The notes below the pieces were generated by a model. The model did not search any database and was not told the origin of the DNA. It saw only the letters and a list, made by a program, of their open reading frames with translations. A stretch of 64,000 bases of DNA from Hyphomicrobiales bacterium (GTDB lineage Bacteria > Pseudomonadota > Alphaproteobacteria > Rhizobiales > Rhizobiaceae): NCBI GenBank assembly GCA_900469965.1, contig UBZP01000022.1, forward strand, positions 142,211-206,210, read 5' to 3'. The translations under genes and the position numbers were made by a program. Numbering within the stretch: the stretch's first letter is position 1; each line of letters starts with the position of its first letter. Positions 8,679-17,420 of this stretch are shown in pieces.

Positions 8679-9596
8679 ATGACCAGCCCGTCCGCCCTTT
8701 TCCAGCAACGCCTGAAATCGAACGCCGAAAGCGTCGAGACCATGCTCGCCGGTCTTCTGGCCGCGGATGTGCAGGCGGGTGAGATCGCGCGGCCGGAACG
8801 GCTGCTGGCGGCCGTCCGCCATGGCGCCCTCAACGGCGGCAAGCGGCTGCGGCCCTTCCTCGTGATCGAAGCGGCCGCGCTGTTCGGCAAGGAGCATGCC
8901 GCTTCCGCGGTTCGGGTGGGGGCTGCGCTCGAATGCGTGCACTGCTACTCGCTCGTGCACGACGACCTGCCGGCGATGGACGATGACGACCTGCGCCGCG
9001 GGCAGCCGACCGTTCACGTCGCCTATGACGAGGCGACGGCGATCCTCGCCGGCGACACGCTCCTGACGCTGGCCTTCGACATCATTGCCGCCCCCGAGAC
9101 GATCCTTGCCGACCGCATCAAGACGGAACTCGTGCTGGCGCTGGCACGCGCCGCCGGCATCGGCGGCATGGCCGGCGGGCAGGCGCTGGACCTGGCTGCC
9201 GAGAAGAATGCCCCCGGCGAGGCGGGCATCGTCCTGCTGCAGGGGATGAAGACGGGCGCGCTGATCCGCTTTGCCTGCGAGGCGGGGGCGATCGTCGCCG
9301 GTGCGGATGCCGAAGCGCGAAGCCTGCTCAGGCGATACGGTGAAACGGTCGGGCTGGCGTTTCAGCTGGCGGACGACCTGCTCGACCTGACGGCGGACGC
9401 GGAGACGATGGGTAAGGCAACAGGCAAGGACGTGGCGCGCGGCAAGGGGACGCTGGTGGCGCTGAAGGGGCAGGACTGGGCGGAGCGACGGCTGAACGAA
9501 CTCGTCGCAGACGCCGAAGCCCTGCTTGCGCCCTTCGGCGAACGGGCCGGCATCCTGGTCGAGACTGCCCGCTTCGTCGCCAATCGCAGGAGCTGA
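8679..9596 (+). CDS. ispA: Short-chain polyprenyl diphosphate synthase (farnesyl/geranylgeranyl type)
   Basis: A 305-residue trans-prenyltransferase. The first Asp-rich motif DDLPAMDD begins at residue 95, the second, DDLLD, at 232. GGKRLRP at 53-59 binds isopentenyl diphosphate and GGQALDL is conserved. The bulkier residues just before the first motif (HCYSLVHDD) suit a farnesyl or geranylgeranyl chain length. It makes precursors for undecaprenyl phosphate, quinones and other isoprenoids. hisC starts 4 bp after its stop codon, so the two are co-transcribed. ispG at 11.9 kb belongs to the same pathway. Confidence 0.92.
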   Translation: MTSPSALFQQRLKSNAESVETMLAGLLAADVQAGEIARPERLLAAVRHGALNGGKRLRPFLVIEAAALFGKEHAASAVRVGAALECVHCYSLVHDDLPAMDDDDLRRGQPTVHVAYDEATAILAGDTLLTLAFDIIAAPETILADRIKTELVLALARAAGIGGMAGGQALDLAAEKNAPGEAGIVLLQGMKTGALIRFACEAGAIVAGADAEARSLLRRYGETVGLAFQLADDLLDLTADAETMGKATGKDVARGKGTLVALKGQDWAERRLNELVADAEALLAPFGERAGILVETARFVANRRS

Positions 9597-9600
9597 ACGC

Positions 9601-10656
9601 ATGAGCAAGTTCTGGTCGCCGGTCGTTGCGACGCTGAAGCCCTATGTCGCCGGCGAGCAGCCGCGCATCGCCGATCTCGTCAAGCTCAACACCAACGAGA
9701 ACCCGTACGGTCCGTCGCCGAGGGCGATCGCGGCGATGCAGGCGGCGGTGTCGGACAGCCTGAAGCTCTATCCGGATCCTTCCGCGCTCGGCCTGCGGCA
9801 GGCGATCGCCCGCACCTATGGCGTGGATGCGGAGGAGGTGTTCGTCGGCAACGGCTCCGACGAAGTGCTGGCGCACGCCTTCGTCGCGCTGCTGAAGCAC
9901 GAGAAGCCGCTGCTCTATCCGGACATCACCTACAGCTTCTACCCGACCTATTGCGGGCTGTTCGGCATCGAGGCGATCGAGGTGCCGCTGAAGGACGACT
10001 ACACGATCGACATCGCCGACTACCGGCGGGCCTGCGGCGCGATCATCCTGCCGAACCCGAACGCGCCGACCGGCATCGGCCTGCCGCTTGCCGTGATCGA
10101 GAGGCTGGTGGCCGAACACCCCGACCAGCCGGTCGTCATCGACGAGGCCTATATCGACTTCGGTGGCGAGAGCGCTGTGCCGCTGACGCGAAAGTACGAC
10201 AACCTGCTCGTCGTCCACACGCTGTCGAAGTCGCGCTCGCTCGCCGGCCTGCGGGTCGGCTATGCGATCGGCCAGCGACCGCTGATCGACGCGCTGGAGC
10301 GGGTGAAGGACAGCTTCAATTCCTATCCCCTCGACCGGGTGGCGCAGGCGGGCGCCACCGCCGCGATCGAGGACGTCGCCTGGTTCGACGAGACGCGGGC
10401 CAGGGTGATGGCAACGCGCGAGCGGGTCACCGGCGCGCTGCGCCAGCGCGGCTTCGAGGTGCTGCCATCGCAGGCGAATTTCGTCTTCGCCCGCCATCCC
10501 GGCCACAGCGGTGCAGACATCGCCAGGGGTCTTCGCGAGCGCGCCGTGCTGGTGCGCCATTTCGCCAAGCCGCGCATCGCCGATTTCCTGCGGATCACGA
10601 TCGGCACGCCGGAGGAATGCGACCGGCTGGTGGCTGCGCTGGAAGAGATCGTCTGA
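9601..10656 (+). CDS. hisC: Histidinol-phosphate aminotransferase (class I/II)
   Basis: A 351-residue PLP enzyme starting at MSKFWSPVV, 4 bp after ispA. The Schiff-base lysine is Lys210 in [33 protein letters not shown] and DEAY are the standard PLP-fold motifs, and FLRITIG near the end carries the substrate Arg. It converts imidazole acetol phosphate to histidinol phosphate in histidine synthesis. Relatives act on aromatic amino acids or phenylalanine, and many rhizobia have more than one copy, so the main role could be aromatic transamination. Confidence 0.9.
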   Translation: MSKFWSPVVATLKPYVAGEQPRIADLVKLNTNENPYGPSPRAIAAMQAAVSDSLKLYPDPSALGLRQAIARTYGVDAEEVFVGNGSDEVLAHAFVALLKHEKPLLYPDITYSFYPTYCGLFGIEAIEVPLKDDYTIDIADYRRACGAIILPNPNAPTGIGLPLAVIERLVAEHPDQPVVIDEAYIDFGGESAVPLTRKYDNLLVVHTLSKSRSLAGLRVGYAIGQRPLIDALERVKDSFNSYPLDRVAQAGATAAIEDVAWFDETRARVMATRERVTGALRQRGFEVLPSQANFVFARHPGHSGADIARGLRERAVLVRHFAKPRIADFLRITIGTPEECDRLVAALEEIV

Positions 10657-10753
10657 GGCGAGCAAGCCAAGGCCGGCCTCGCGCGGTCAAATCTCTCGGC
10701 GAACGGTGACCCTGCCTTGCGCTTCCTGCCTTTGCGGCCCGCAAGGGCTGTTC

Positions 10754-10779
10754 GACCCCTCCTCGCGACGGGAGGGGTC
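10754..10779. terminator. Inverted repeat between convergent hisC and the ABM-like gene
   Basis: GACCCCTCC at 10754-10762 pairs perfectly with GGAGGGGTC at 10771-10779 around an 8-nt loop. It lies in the 146-bp gap where two genes converge, a normal place for a shared terminator. No T run follows on either strand, so the call rests on the stem and position only. Confidence 0.4.
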
Positions 10780-10802
10780 TGCGTGTTTCGGCCGGGAGGG
10801 GT

Positions 10803-11123
10803 TCAGGCGTATGTCGCCAGCGAAACATAGTGACGGACACCGCCCCCCGGGTTCGCCCCGTCCATATCCATGACGGAGAAATAGGACGCGCATTCCGGCG
10901 ACCGGGATGCCTGCTCCATCATCGCTGCCGCGTCTGCCTCGGAGCGCCAATGGATGAGGTCCAGATATTCGGTGTCGTTCAGCCGCAAGAGTTCTCTGCG
11001 CAGAAAGCCTTCGGCATTCTTCAGGAAATTCTCCTGAAAGGTGTTGGACGCGGCGATGAGAGCCGACTGATCGGCGCCCGGCTTCAGTTTGAAGGAAGCC
11101 ATTTCGACGATGGGATGGGACAT
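10803..11123 (-). CDS. Small ABM-like (dimeric alpha/beta barrel) protein
   Basis: A 106-residue protein with a good GGAG site before its ATG. The pattern of an N-terminal strand (IVEMASFKLKPG), helix (LIAASNTFQENFL), and strands at LRRELLRL and EYLDLIHW followed by a helix resembles the antibiotic-biosynthesis-monooxygenase-like ferredoxin fold, which is found in monooxygenases, isomerases and stress proteins. No cofactor or catalytic residue can be named. It is divergent from a WYL regulator across 69 bp, so that regulator probably controls it. Confidence 0.7.
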   Translation of the reverse strand: MSHPIVEMASFKLKPGADQSALIAASNTFQENFLKNAEGFLRRELLRLNDTEYLDLIHWRSEADAAAMMEQASRSPECASYFSVMDMDGANPGGGVRHYVSLATYA

Positions 11124-11192
11124 GGTGTTCTCCTTATGTCTGACGGCTCCTTCGCTAGGGATAAATAAGTCATTTTATGTCATATTAGATCG
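11124..11192. promoter_or_regulatory. Divergent promoter with 10-bp-spaced GTCAT repeats
   Basis: This AT-rich 69-bp gap between the ABM-like gene and the WYL regulator holds GTCAT at 11169-11173 and again at 11179-11183, one helical turn apart. Its location between a regulator and its divergent neighbour makes it the likely operator. This is inference from position and repeat. Confidence 0.4.
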
Positions 11193-11930
11193 ATGAAGCG
11201 CGCGTCGTCCCACAGTCGTCTTGATCGTCTCGAGCTGCTGGCCAGCCGCCTCAAGTCCGGCGAGGCGATGACCGTCGCAGGAATCGCCGGCGAACTGGGG
11301 GTCAGCCCGCGAACGCTGGCGCGCGATATCGATCTGCTGCGTGAACGGGGCCTGCCGGTGGAGGCTGACCGGGGGCGCGGCGGCGGGGTCCGCCTTCAGG
11401 GCAACTGGGGCGTGGGCAGGCTGAACCTCAATCACCGCGAAGCGGTGGACCTGCTCGTCAGTCTCGCCATTGCCGAGCAGCTGCAATCGCCATGGCTGAT
11501 TGCCAACCTGTCATCGATCCGTCGAAAGCTCGCTGCGTCGTTTTCCCCGGCACTTCGGGATCGGATCGACGGGCTGCGCAATCGGATCCTGGTGGGCAAG
11601 CATGCTTCCGCCGCCATGCTGCAGGGGTTCCGGGCCTTGGAAGCCGTGGGCGTCGACGGCCTGCTCCAGGCATTTCTCGAATTGCGTTGCCTTCGCATCG
11701 GCTATGAGGACGCCCAGGCCCGGCGAACGTTGCGGACGGTCGAGCCTCAGATGCTGCTGCTGAACTATCCGATCTGGTATTTGATCGGCTGGGACCATGC
11801 GCGCAATGCCGTCCGCAGCTTCCGCTGCGACCGCATCGTCTCGGCGGAAATCCAGGAGACGCCGTTCCGACTTCGGCCGTTCCGCGAGTTCGAGAGTGCC
11901 ATCGAGGGCACGGAGGCCCTGCGGCCGTAG
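11193..11930 (+). CDS. HTH/WYL-domain transcriptional regulator (YafY type)
   Basis: A 245-residue protein. Residues about 8-65 form a DeoR-like helix-turn-helix (MTVAGIAGELGVSPRTLARDI), then a linker GRGGGVRLQGNWG. The C-terminal half is a WYL ligand-sensing domain, here with the motif as IWYLIGWDHARNAVRSFRCDRI (start of the strand about residue 195). The FRCDRI stretch is the usual WYL core. It most likely controls the divergent ABM-like gene. The ligand is unknown. Confidence 0.85.
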   Translation: MKRASSHSRLDRLELLASRLKSGEAMTVAGIAGELGVSPRTLARDIDLLRERGLPVEADRGRGGGVRLQGNWGVGRLNLNHREAVDLLVSLAIAEQLQSPWLIANLSSIRRKLAASFSPALRDRIDGLRNRILVGKHASAAMLQGFRALEAVGVDGLLQAFLELRCLRIGYEDAQARRTLRTVEPQMLLLNYPIWYLIGWDHARNAVRSFRCDRIVSAEIQETPFRLRPFREFESAIEGTEALRP

Positions 11931-11945
11931 TAATGCCGGCTGCGT

Positions 11946-13199
11946 CTATTCCGCCGCCGCCTGGCCCCGGCCGAAACGCTGTTCGATGTAGTCGGTGACG
12001 AGCGCTTCGAATTCGCCGGCGATGTTGGTGCCGCGCAGCGTCATCGCCTTCTTGCCGTCGATGTAGACGGGGGCGGTCGGCAGTTCGCCGGTGCCCGGCA
12101 GCGAGATGCCGATGTCGGCATGTTTGCTCTCGCCGGGACCGTTGACGATGCAGCCCATGACGGCCACCTTGAGCGCTTCCACGCCGGGATACTTCTCGCG
12201 CCAGACCGGCATGTTCTTGCGGATGTCGTCCTGGATCTTCTGGGCGAGTTCCTGGAACACGGTCGAGGTGGTGCGGCCGCAACCCGGACAGGCGGCGACG
12301 ACCGGCAGGAACTGGCGGAAGCCCATGACCTGCAGCAGTTCCTGGGCGACCTGCACCTCGCGAGTGCGGTCGCCGCCGGGCTCGGGGGTCAAAGAGATGC
12401 GGATGGTGTCGCCGATGCCCTGCTGCATGAGGATGCCGAGCGAGGCGGAGGAGGCGACGACGCCCTTGGTGCCCATGCCCGCCTCGGTCAGTCCGAGGTG
12501 CAGCGCGTGGTCGGATCGGGCCGACAGCATAGCGTAGACGGCGATCAGGTCCTGGACGTTGCTGACCTTTGCCGACAGGATGATGCGGTTGCGCGGCAGG
12601 CCGATTTCCTCGGCAAGCTCGGCGGACAGGAGCGCGGAGGCGCAGATCGCCTCGCGCATCACCTGCTGGGCGGTGAGCGGAAAGCCCTTCTCCTGGTTTT
12701 CGTTCATCAGCCGGGTCAGGAGCTCCTGGTCCAACGAACCCCAGTTGACGCCGATGCGCACCGGCTTGTCGTGGCGGATCGCCGTCTCGACGATGGCGGC
12801 GAACTGCCGGTCCTTCTTGTCCTTGAAGCCGACATTGCCGGGGTTGATGCGGTATTTCGCCAGCGCCTCGGCGCAGGCCGGGTGATCGGCGAGCAGCTTG
12901 TGGCCGATATAGTGGAAGTCGCCGACCAGCGGCACGTCCATGCCGAGCCTGAGCAGCCGTTCGCGGATCTTCGGCACCGCGGCGGCACTCTCGTCCCGGT
13001 CGACGGTGATGCGGACGATCTCCGATCCGGCGCGGAAAAGGGCCGCGATCTGCGCCACCGTCGCATCGACATCGGCCGTGTCCGTGTTCGTCATCGATTG
13101 CACGACCACCGGCGCGCCGCCGCCGACCATGACGCCGCCGACGTCGACGCCGACGGACTGCCGGCGCGGCTTGGGCTCGAAATCGAAGGAGAAGGACAT
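11946..13199 (-). CDS. ispG: 4-hydroxy-3-methylbut-2-enyl diphosphate synthase
   Basis: A 417-residue enzyme starting at MSFSFDF; the longer start adds an unrelated basic tail. It carries out the penultimate step of the MEP isoprenoid pathway using a [4Fe-4S] cluster. CPGCGRT supplies two cluster cysteines, VNGPGE follows a further Cys in [10 protein letters not shown], and [11 protein letters not shown] is the N-terminal TIM-barrel signature. Together with ispA at 8.7 kb it shows that this organism uses the MEP route. It ends 15 bp from the WYL gene, convergent with it. Confidence 0.96.
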   Translation of the reverse strand: MSFSFDFEPKPRRQSVGVDVGGVMVGGGAPVVVQSMTNTDTADVDATVAQIAALFRAGSEIVRITVDRDESAAAVPKIRERLLRLGMDVPLVGDFHYIGHKLLADHPACAEALAKYRINPGNVGFKDKKDRQFAAIVETAIRHDKPVRIGVNWGSLDQELLTRLMNENQEKGFPLTAQQVMREAICASALLSAELAEEIGLPRNRIILSAKVSNVQDLIAVYAMLSARSDHALHLGLTEAGMGTKGVVASSASLGILMQQGIGDTIRISLTPEPGGDRTREVQVAQELLQVMGFRQFLPVVAACPGCGRTTSTVFQELAQKIQDDIRKNMPVWREKYPGVEALKVAVMGCIVNGPGESKHADIGISLPGTGELPTAPVYIDGKKAMTLRGTNIAGEFEALVTDYIEQRFGRGQAAAE

Positions 13200-13361
13200 G
13201 ATAAGCCTCGTCGTGGCCCCGCTTGGGTTCCGTCCAGACCGTCGATCATGACGGCGCGATGCGGGAACGTTCATCCCTCAGGTGGAGCAGGAAATGTGGC
13301 TTGTCAACTGCCAGGCCTGTTCCCGGCCTCGCCAAATCCCGCCCATTGCCGCGCCCCGCCG

Positions 13362-13958
13362 CTATCGTCGCGTGGCCGCCGCCACCAGCCGCACGACATC
13401 GGCGATCGAATGCTCGGCCTCGTCCAGGGAGGCCATGCGCAGCTTGATGCCTTCCATGGCGTCGACGACGAGGCGCGCGAGCCGCGACGCATCGAGGCCG
13501 CTGCGGCCGAGGTCCAGCCGCCCGGCTTTCGATTCGGCGGCGAACGCTTCTTGCAGCGCCTGTTCGACGCCCGTCATCCAGTCGGCGAAAAGGTCGGCGG
13601 CGATCTCCTTGTTGACGCCTATGAGTTCCTCGCCGTGCGGCGAATCGGTGATCAGCCGGTGCGGAGCGAGGAAGGCCCCGTCGAGGGCCCTGGCGAGCTT
13701 TGAGGAGAAGTCCTCGTCGCCGGCAAAGGCCGTGCCGATCGACCGCAAGGTCGAGGCCATGATCAGCGTGACATAGGCGCGGAAGATGTCGGCCTTGCTG
13801 CTGAAGTGCTGGTACAATGCCGGGCGCGAAACGCCGGCGGCCTCGGCGATATCGCTCATGCTGGTGCGGCGAAAGCCGTAGGTGACGAAGACCCTGAAGG
13901 CGGCCTGCAGGATGATGTCTCGTCGCGGATCTTCGGCGGTCATTTCCATTTTTGACAT
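13362..13958 (-). CDS. TetR family transcriptional regulator
   Basis: About 198 residues from the ATG at 13958; ATGs at 13949 and 13943 are also possible because none has a clear ribosome site. The N-terminal helix-turn-helix is typical (TSMSDIAEAAGVSRPALYQHFSSK has the recognition helix), and the all-helical C-terminal domain should bind a small ligand. It is divergent from a molybdenum hydroxylase operon across 122 bp that holds an inverted TGACA repeat, so it is probably the repressor of that operon. Confidence 0.88.
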   Translation of the reverse strand: MSKMEMTAEDPRRDIILQAAFRVFVTYGFRRTSMSDIAEAAGVSRPALYQHFSSKADIFRAYVTLIMASTLRSIGTAFAGDEDFSSKLARALDGAFLAPHRLITDSPHGEELIGVNKEIAADLFADWMTGVEQALQEAFAAESKAGRLDLGRSGLDASRLARLVVDAMEGIKLRMASLDEAEHSIADVVRLVAAATRR

Positions 13959-13984
13959 TCTGACATTTTTTGTTATTTTGTCAA
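13953..13984. promoter_or_regulatory. Likely TetR operator/promoter for the molybdenum hydroxylase operon
   Basis: An AT-rich stretch in a GC-rich gap. TGACAT occurs at 13953-13958 and again at 13961-13966, and TGTCAA at 13979-13984 makes an inverted repeat with the second (TGACA, 13 nt, TGTCA). The site overlaps the start of the TetR gene, which fits autoregulation. The match is visible; binding by this regulator is inferred. Confidence 0.5.
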
Positions 13985-14080
13985 AGGCGTTGAAACGCGA
14001 CGCAACCGTAACACATCGCATGAACGGGCGGAAAGGCGTTGCGCCCATCGCCCGTCGCTGCGGGTCTCGAGGAGACGAAG

Positions 14081-14539
14081 ATGAAGCTGAACGTGAATGG
14101 CCGCGAGCATGAGATCGATGTCGAGCCGGAGATGCCGCTTCTGTGGGCGCTGCGCGACGCGCTGGACATCCGCGGTCCGAAATTCGGCTGCGGCATCGCC
14201 CAGTGCGGCGCCTGCACCGTCTTTATCGACGGCGCGCCGGTGCGCTCCTGCTCGGTCACCGTCGGCGAGGTGTCCGGTGCGGTCACGACCATCGAGGGCC
14301 TGGCGGCGGACGGCCGCCTGCATCCGGTCCAGCAGGCCTGGATCGACGAACAGGTCGCCCAGTGCGGCTACTGCCAGGCGGGGCAGATCATGACGGCCGT
14401 GGCGTTGCTGCAGGCCGTTCCGGAGCCGACCGACGAGGACATCGACAATGCGATGTCGGGCAATCTCTGTCGATGCGGGACCTATCCGCGCATCCGCGCC
14501 GCGATCAAGCGGGCGGCCAGCGCCACGGCGGGGGCCTGA
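14081..14539 (+). CDS. (2Fe-2S) small subunit of a periplasmic molybdenum hydroxylase (IorA type)
   Basis: A 152-residue protein with two [2Fe-2S] clusters. Cys37, 42, 45 and 57 form the plant-ferredoxin-type set, and Cys95, 98, 130 and 132 the helical-domain set (CGYCQ and CRCGTYP). Start chosen at [11 protein letters not shown] after a GAGGAGACGAAG site. It has no signal peptide of its own; in this family it is carried out by the Tat system with the large subunit. It should move electrons from the molybdenum site to the cytochrome encoded at 16815. Family substrates include N-heterocycles and aldehydes. Confidence 0.92.
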   Translation: MKLNVNGREHEIDVEPEMPLLWALRDALDIRGPKFGCGIAQCGACTVFIDGAPVRSCSVTVGEVSGAVTTIEGLAADGRLHPVQQAWIDEQVAQCGYCQAGQIMTAVALLQAVPEPTDEDIDNAMSGNLCRCGTYPRIRAAIKRAASATAGA

Positions 14540-14541
14540 GC

Positions 14542-16818
14542 ATGGGACGGCTCGGAACGATCGCGCGTCGCACCTTCCTGATCGGCACGGGGCTCGTCGC
14601 CGGCGGCCTGGCGGTCGGCTACTACTATTACCGCAAGCCCTATCCCAACCCGCTCGAGGGTGAGCTCGCCGGGGGCGAGGCCACGTTCAACCCCTACGTC
14701 AAGATTGCGCCCGACAACACCATCACGCTGATCGCGCCGCGGGCGGAGATGGGCCAAGGCGTCGCCACCACGCTGGCAGCGCTCGTCGCGGAAGAACTGG
14801 ACGTCCGGCTCGACCAGGTGATCGTCGAGCACGGCCCGGCCGGCCACGCCTATGCCAACACGACGATGCTGGAGGAGGGGGGGCCGTTTGCGCATTTTGA
14901 CGAATCGACCGTCGCGGAACTGATGCGATCGGGCATGGCGGTGGCCGGCAAGTTCCTCGGGATGCAGGGCACCGGAGGATCGACCTCGATCGTCGACGGC
15001 TTCGACCGGATGCGGCAGGCCGGTGCGGCGGCGCGCGAGGTGCTGAAGCTCGCGGCGGCCAACCGGCTGGGCGTCGATGCCGCCTCGCTGTGGACATCGG
15101 ACGGCATCGTCACCGACCCGGCCTCCGGCAAGACCTTTCCCTATGGGGCGCTGGCGCAGGAGGCGGCGGCCCTGGCGCCGCCGGCCGAGATCCGCCTGCG
15201 CGAGAAGTCGGAGTGGAAGATCCTCGGCAAGCCGCAGAAGCGGATCGACATGCGCGCCAAGGTGACCGGCGCCCCGATCTTCGGCATCGACGTCCGCCTG
15301 CCCGACATGCTGTTTGCCACGCTGCGGATGAACCCCTATCGCGGCGGCCCGATTGCGGGCCTCGACGCGGCGGACGCCGAGAGGATGCGGGGCGTCGTCA
15401 AGGTCGTGAAGGTCGAGACCGGGATCGCCAACGGCTTTGCCGTCATCGCCGACAACAGCTGGCGCGCGTTCCGCGCGGCCGATGCGGTCAGGGCGGAATG
15501 GGGCAAGGGTTCCTACCCAGCGGACAGCGCCGGCATCCGCCAAGTGCTGGAGACGGCGCTGAAGGAGGGGGACGTCAGCTACGGCCGGGACGACGGCAAC
15601 GTCGAGACGGCCTTTGCCGACGCGCCGCGCGAGCGGATCGTCGAGGCCGACTACAGCGTGCCCTATCTGGCGCATGCCACGATGGAGCCGATGAATGCGA
15701 CGGCGCAGCTGAAGGACGGCCGGCTCGACATCTGGGCGCCGAACCAGATGCCGACGATGGTACGCCAGCTCGCAGCCGCCGCCGTCGGCATTGCGACGGA
15801 CAACTGCTTCGTCCACACGACCTATCTCGGCGGCGGCTTCGGGCGCCGCGGCGACATCGACTACGCGATCTATGCCGCCGTCGTCGCCAGGGAGACCGGC
15901 GGACGGCCGGTGCAGGTGACCTGGACGCGCGAGGAGGACATGCAGCAGGACATGTATCGTCCCGCAGCGCTCGGCCGCTTCCGCGCCCGGCTCGGCGAGG
16001 ACGGACTGCCGGTCGCCGTCGACATGCGCATTGCCGCGCCCTCGATCATCGGCAGTCTCCTGCCGCGCTACTTTCCCAGCATCTCCCCGATCGGCCCCGA
16101 CAAATCGATCACCGACGGGTCGGCGAACCAGCCCTACACGATCGAGAACTATCGCGTCGGCAGCATCAAGGCACCGGTTTCGGTGCCCGTCGGCTTCTGG
16201 CGTTCGGTCGGCAACTCCTTCAACGGCTTCTTCCACGAAGGCTTCATGGACGAGATCGCCGTTGCCGGCGGCCTCGACCCGCTCGAACTGCGGCGAAGGC
16301 TGATGGCGGCCCATCCGACCGCCGTCAACGTGGTCGACAAGGTCGGCGCGATGTCGCGGTGGGGCGAGAAGCTGCCGCCGGGGAGGGCGAAGGGCTTCGC
16401 CTTCACCCTGTCCTTCGGAACCTGGGTCGCGCAGGTCGTGCAGGTTGCCGATGTCGGCGGCCGGATCCGCATCGAGAAGGTGTGGTGTGCCGCCGATCCC
16501 GGCCAGGTCATGGATCCGGCGATCTTCGAGGCGCAGATGATGTCCGGCATCGTCTACGGCCTGTCGTCGGCGATCGGCGAGGAGATCACCTTTGCCGACG
16601 GCGCCGTGCAGCAGTCCAATTTCCACGACTACACGCCGATGCGGATGCACCAGTGTCCGCAGATCGAGGTCGGCATTCTGGAGACGGCGCATCGGATGGG
16701 CGGCGCCGGCGAACCGGGCACGCCGCCGTCCATCCCCGCGCTGGCCAACGCGATCCACGCACTCACCGGAAAGCGGATCCGATCGATGCCGCTGTCGAAG
16801 GAAGTGGAATTCGTATGA
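14542..16818 (+). CDS. Molybdopterin-binding large subunit, isoquinoline 1-oxidoreductase beta/aldehyde dehydrogenase type
   Basis: A 758-residue protein that starts 2 bp after the small-subunit stop. The N-terminus has a twin-arginine signal (RRTFLIGTGLVAGG), so the complex is exported folded to the periplasm. The rest is the xanthine-dehydrogenase-family molybdopterin domain; GGGFGRRGD, the MNPYRGGP region and GEPGTPP near the end (its Glu is the general base) are visible. Relatives include isoquinoline oxidoreductase and periplasmic aldehyde dehydrogenases. Substrate is not evident. It overlaps the cytochrome gene by 4 bp (ATGA). Confidence 0.9.
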   Translation: MGRLGTIARRTFLIGTGLVAGGLAVGYYYYRKPYPNPLEGELAGGEATFNPYVKIAPDNTITLIAPRAEMGQGVATTLAALVAEELDVRLDQVIVEHGPAGHAYANTTMLEEGGPFAHFDESTVAELMRSGMAVAGKFLGMQGTGGSTSIVDGFDRMRQAGAAAREVLKLAAANRLGVDAASLWTSDGIVTDPASGKTFPYGALAQEAAALAPPAEIRLREKSEWKILGKPQKRIDMRAKVTGAPIFGIDVRLPDMLFATLRMNPYRGGPIAGLDAADAERMRGVVKVVKVETGIANGFAVIADNSWRAFRAADAVRAEWGKGSYPADSAGIRQVLETALKEGDVSYGRDDGNVETAFADAPRERIVEADYSVPYLAHATMEPMNATAQLKDGRLDIWAPNQMPTMVRQLAAAAVGIATDNCFVHTTYLGGGFGRRGDIDYAIYAAVVARETGGRPVQVTWTREEDMQQDMYRPAALGRFRARLGEDGLPVAVDMRIAAPSIIGSLLPRYFPSISPIGPDKSITDGSANQPYTIENYRVGSIKAPVSVPVGFWRSVGNSFNGFFHEGFMDEIAVAGGLDPLELRRRLMAAHPTAVNVVDKVGAMSRWGEKLPPGRAKGFAFTLSFGTWVAQVVQVADVGGRIRIEKVWCAADPGQVMDPAIFEAQMMSGIVYGLSSAIGEEITFADGAVQQSNFHDYTPMRMHQCPQIEVGILETAHRMGGAGEPGTPPSIPALANAIHALTGKRIRSMPLSKEVEFV

Positions 16819-17393
16819 CGGATCGGCGCAGGACCTTCGTCGGGCTCGCCGGTCTCGGCCTCGCTGTCGCGCTCATCTCCGTAGGCCCCGGGCATGCGCA
16901 GGATCCGGGGCTCGATGCATGGCAGGGCATCTATGCCGTCTTTTCGCATCCGCGCTGTGCCAATTGCCATGTCGAGGACGCGCGGCCGCGCTGGTCGGGC
17001 GCACACTACGGAAAGACGCGTGTGCACGGCATGAACGTCCAGCGCGGCGCAGACGGGCTCGGCAATCCGGGCCTGCGCTGCACGACCTGCCACCAGGAGG
17101 AGAACGCCGCGCAGCTGCACGGGCCGCCCGGCGCGCCCGCCTGGCACCTCGCACCGGCCGAGATGGCCTGGTGGCAGAAGTCGTCGAAAGAGATCTGCGA
17201 GCAGGTGAAGGACCCTGCCCGCAACGGCAACAGGACGCTCGAGGAGATCGCGGTGCACGTGCGCGACGACGACCTCGTCGGCTGGGGCTGGGCGCCGGGC
17301 AAGGGCAGGGAGCCGGCGCCGGGATCGGCGGAGGAGACCTACCGGCTGCTGCAACAATGGTCTGCGGCCGGAGCGCCCTGTCCGGCCGAGTGA
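16815..17393 (+). CDS. Dihaem c-type cytochrome subunit of the molybdenum hydroxylase
   Basis: A 192-residue exported protein. It has two CxxCH sites, at residues 48-52 (CANCH) and 89-93 (CTTCH), so two covalent haems are expected. It starts within the stop of the large subunit (ATGA overlap), a sign of coupled translation, and is most likely the electron exit to the respiratory chain. Oddly, its signal begins MTDRRRTFVGLAG, which looks like a Tat signal, whereas c-type cytochromes normally cross by Sec before haem attachment; the hydrophobic core to about 25 and the GHAQ end at 26-29 would also suit Sec. Confidence 0.85.
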   Translation: MTDRRRTFVGLAGLGLAVALISVGPGHAQDPGLDAWQGIYAVFSHPRCANCHVEDARPRWSGAHYGKTRVHGMNVQRGADGLGNPGLRCTTCHQEENAAQLHGPPGAPAWHLAPAEMAWWQKSSKEICEQVKDPARNGNRTLEEIAVHVRDDDLVGWGWAPGKGREPAPGSAEETYRLLQQWSAAGAPCPAE

Positions 17394-17420
17394 GACGCCG
17401 ATCCGGCGCCGGAGACCCGA

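Noticed and set aside
7755..9608. 617-residue minus-strand frame as one protein
   Set aside because: Only the last 270 residues are MtgA; the upstream part is antisense to ispA, which has both Asp-rich motifs.
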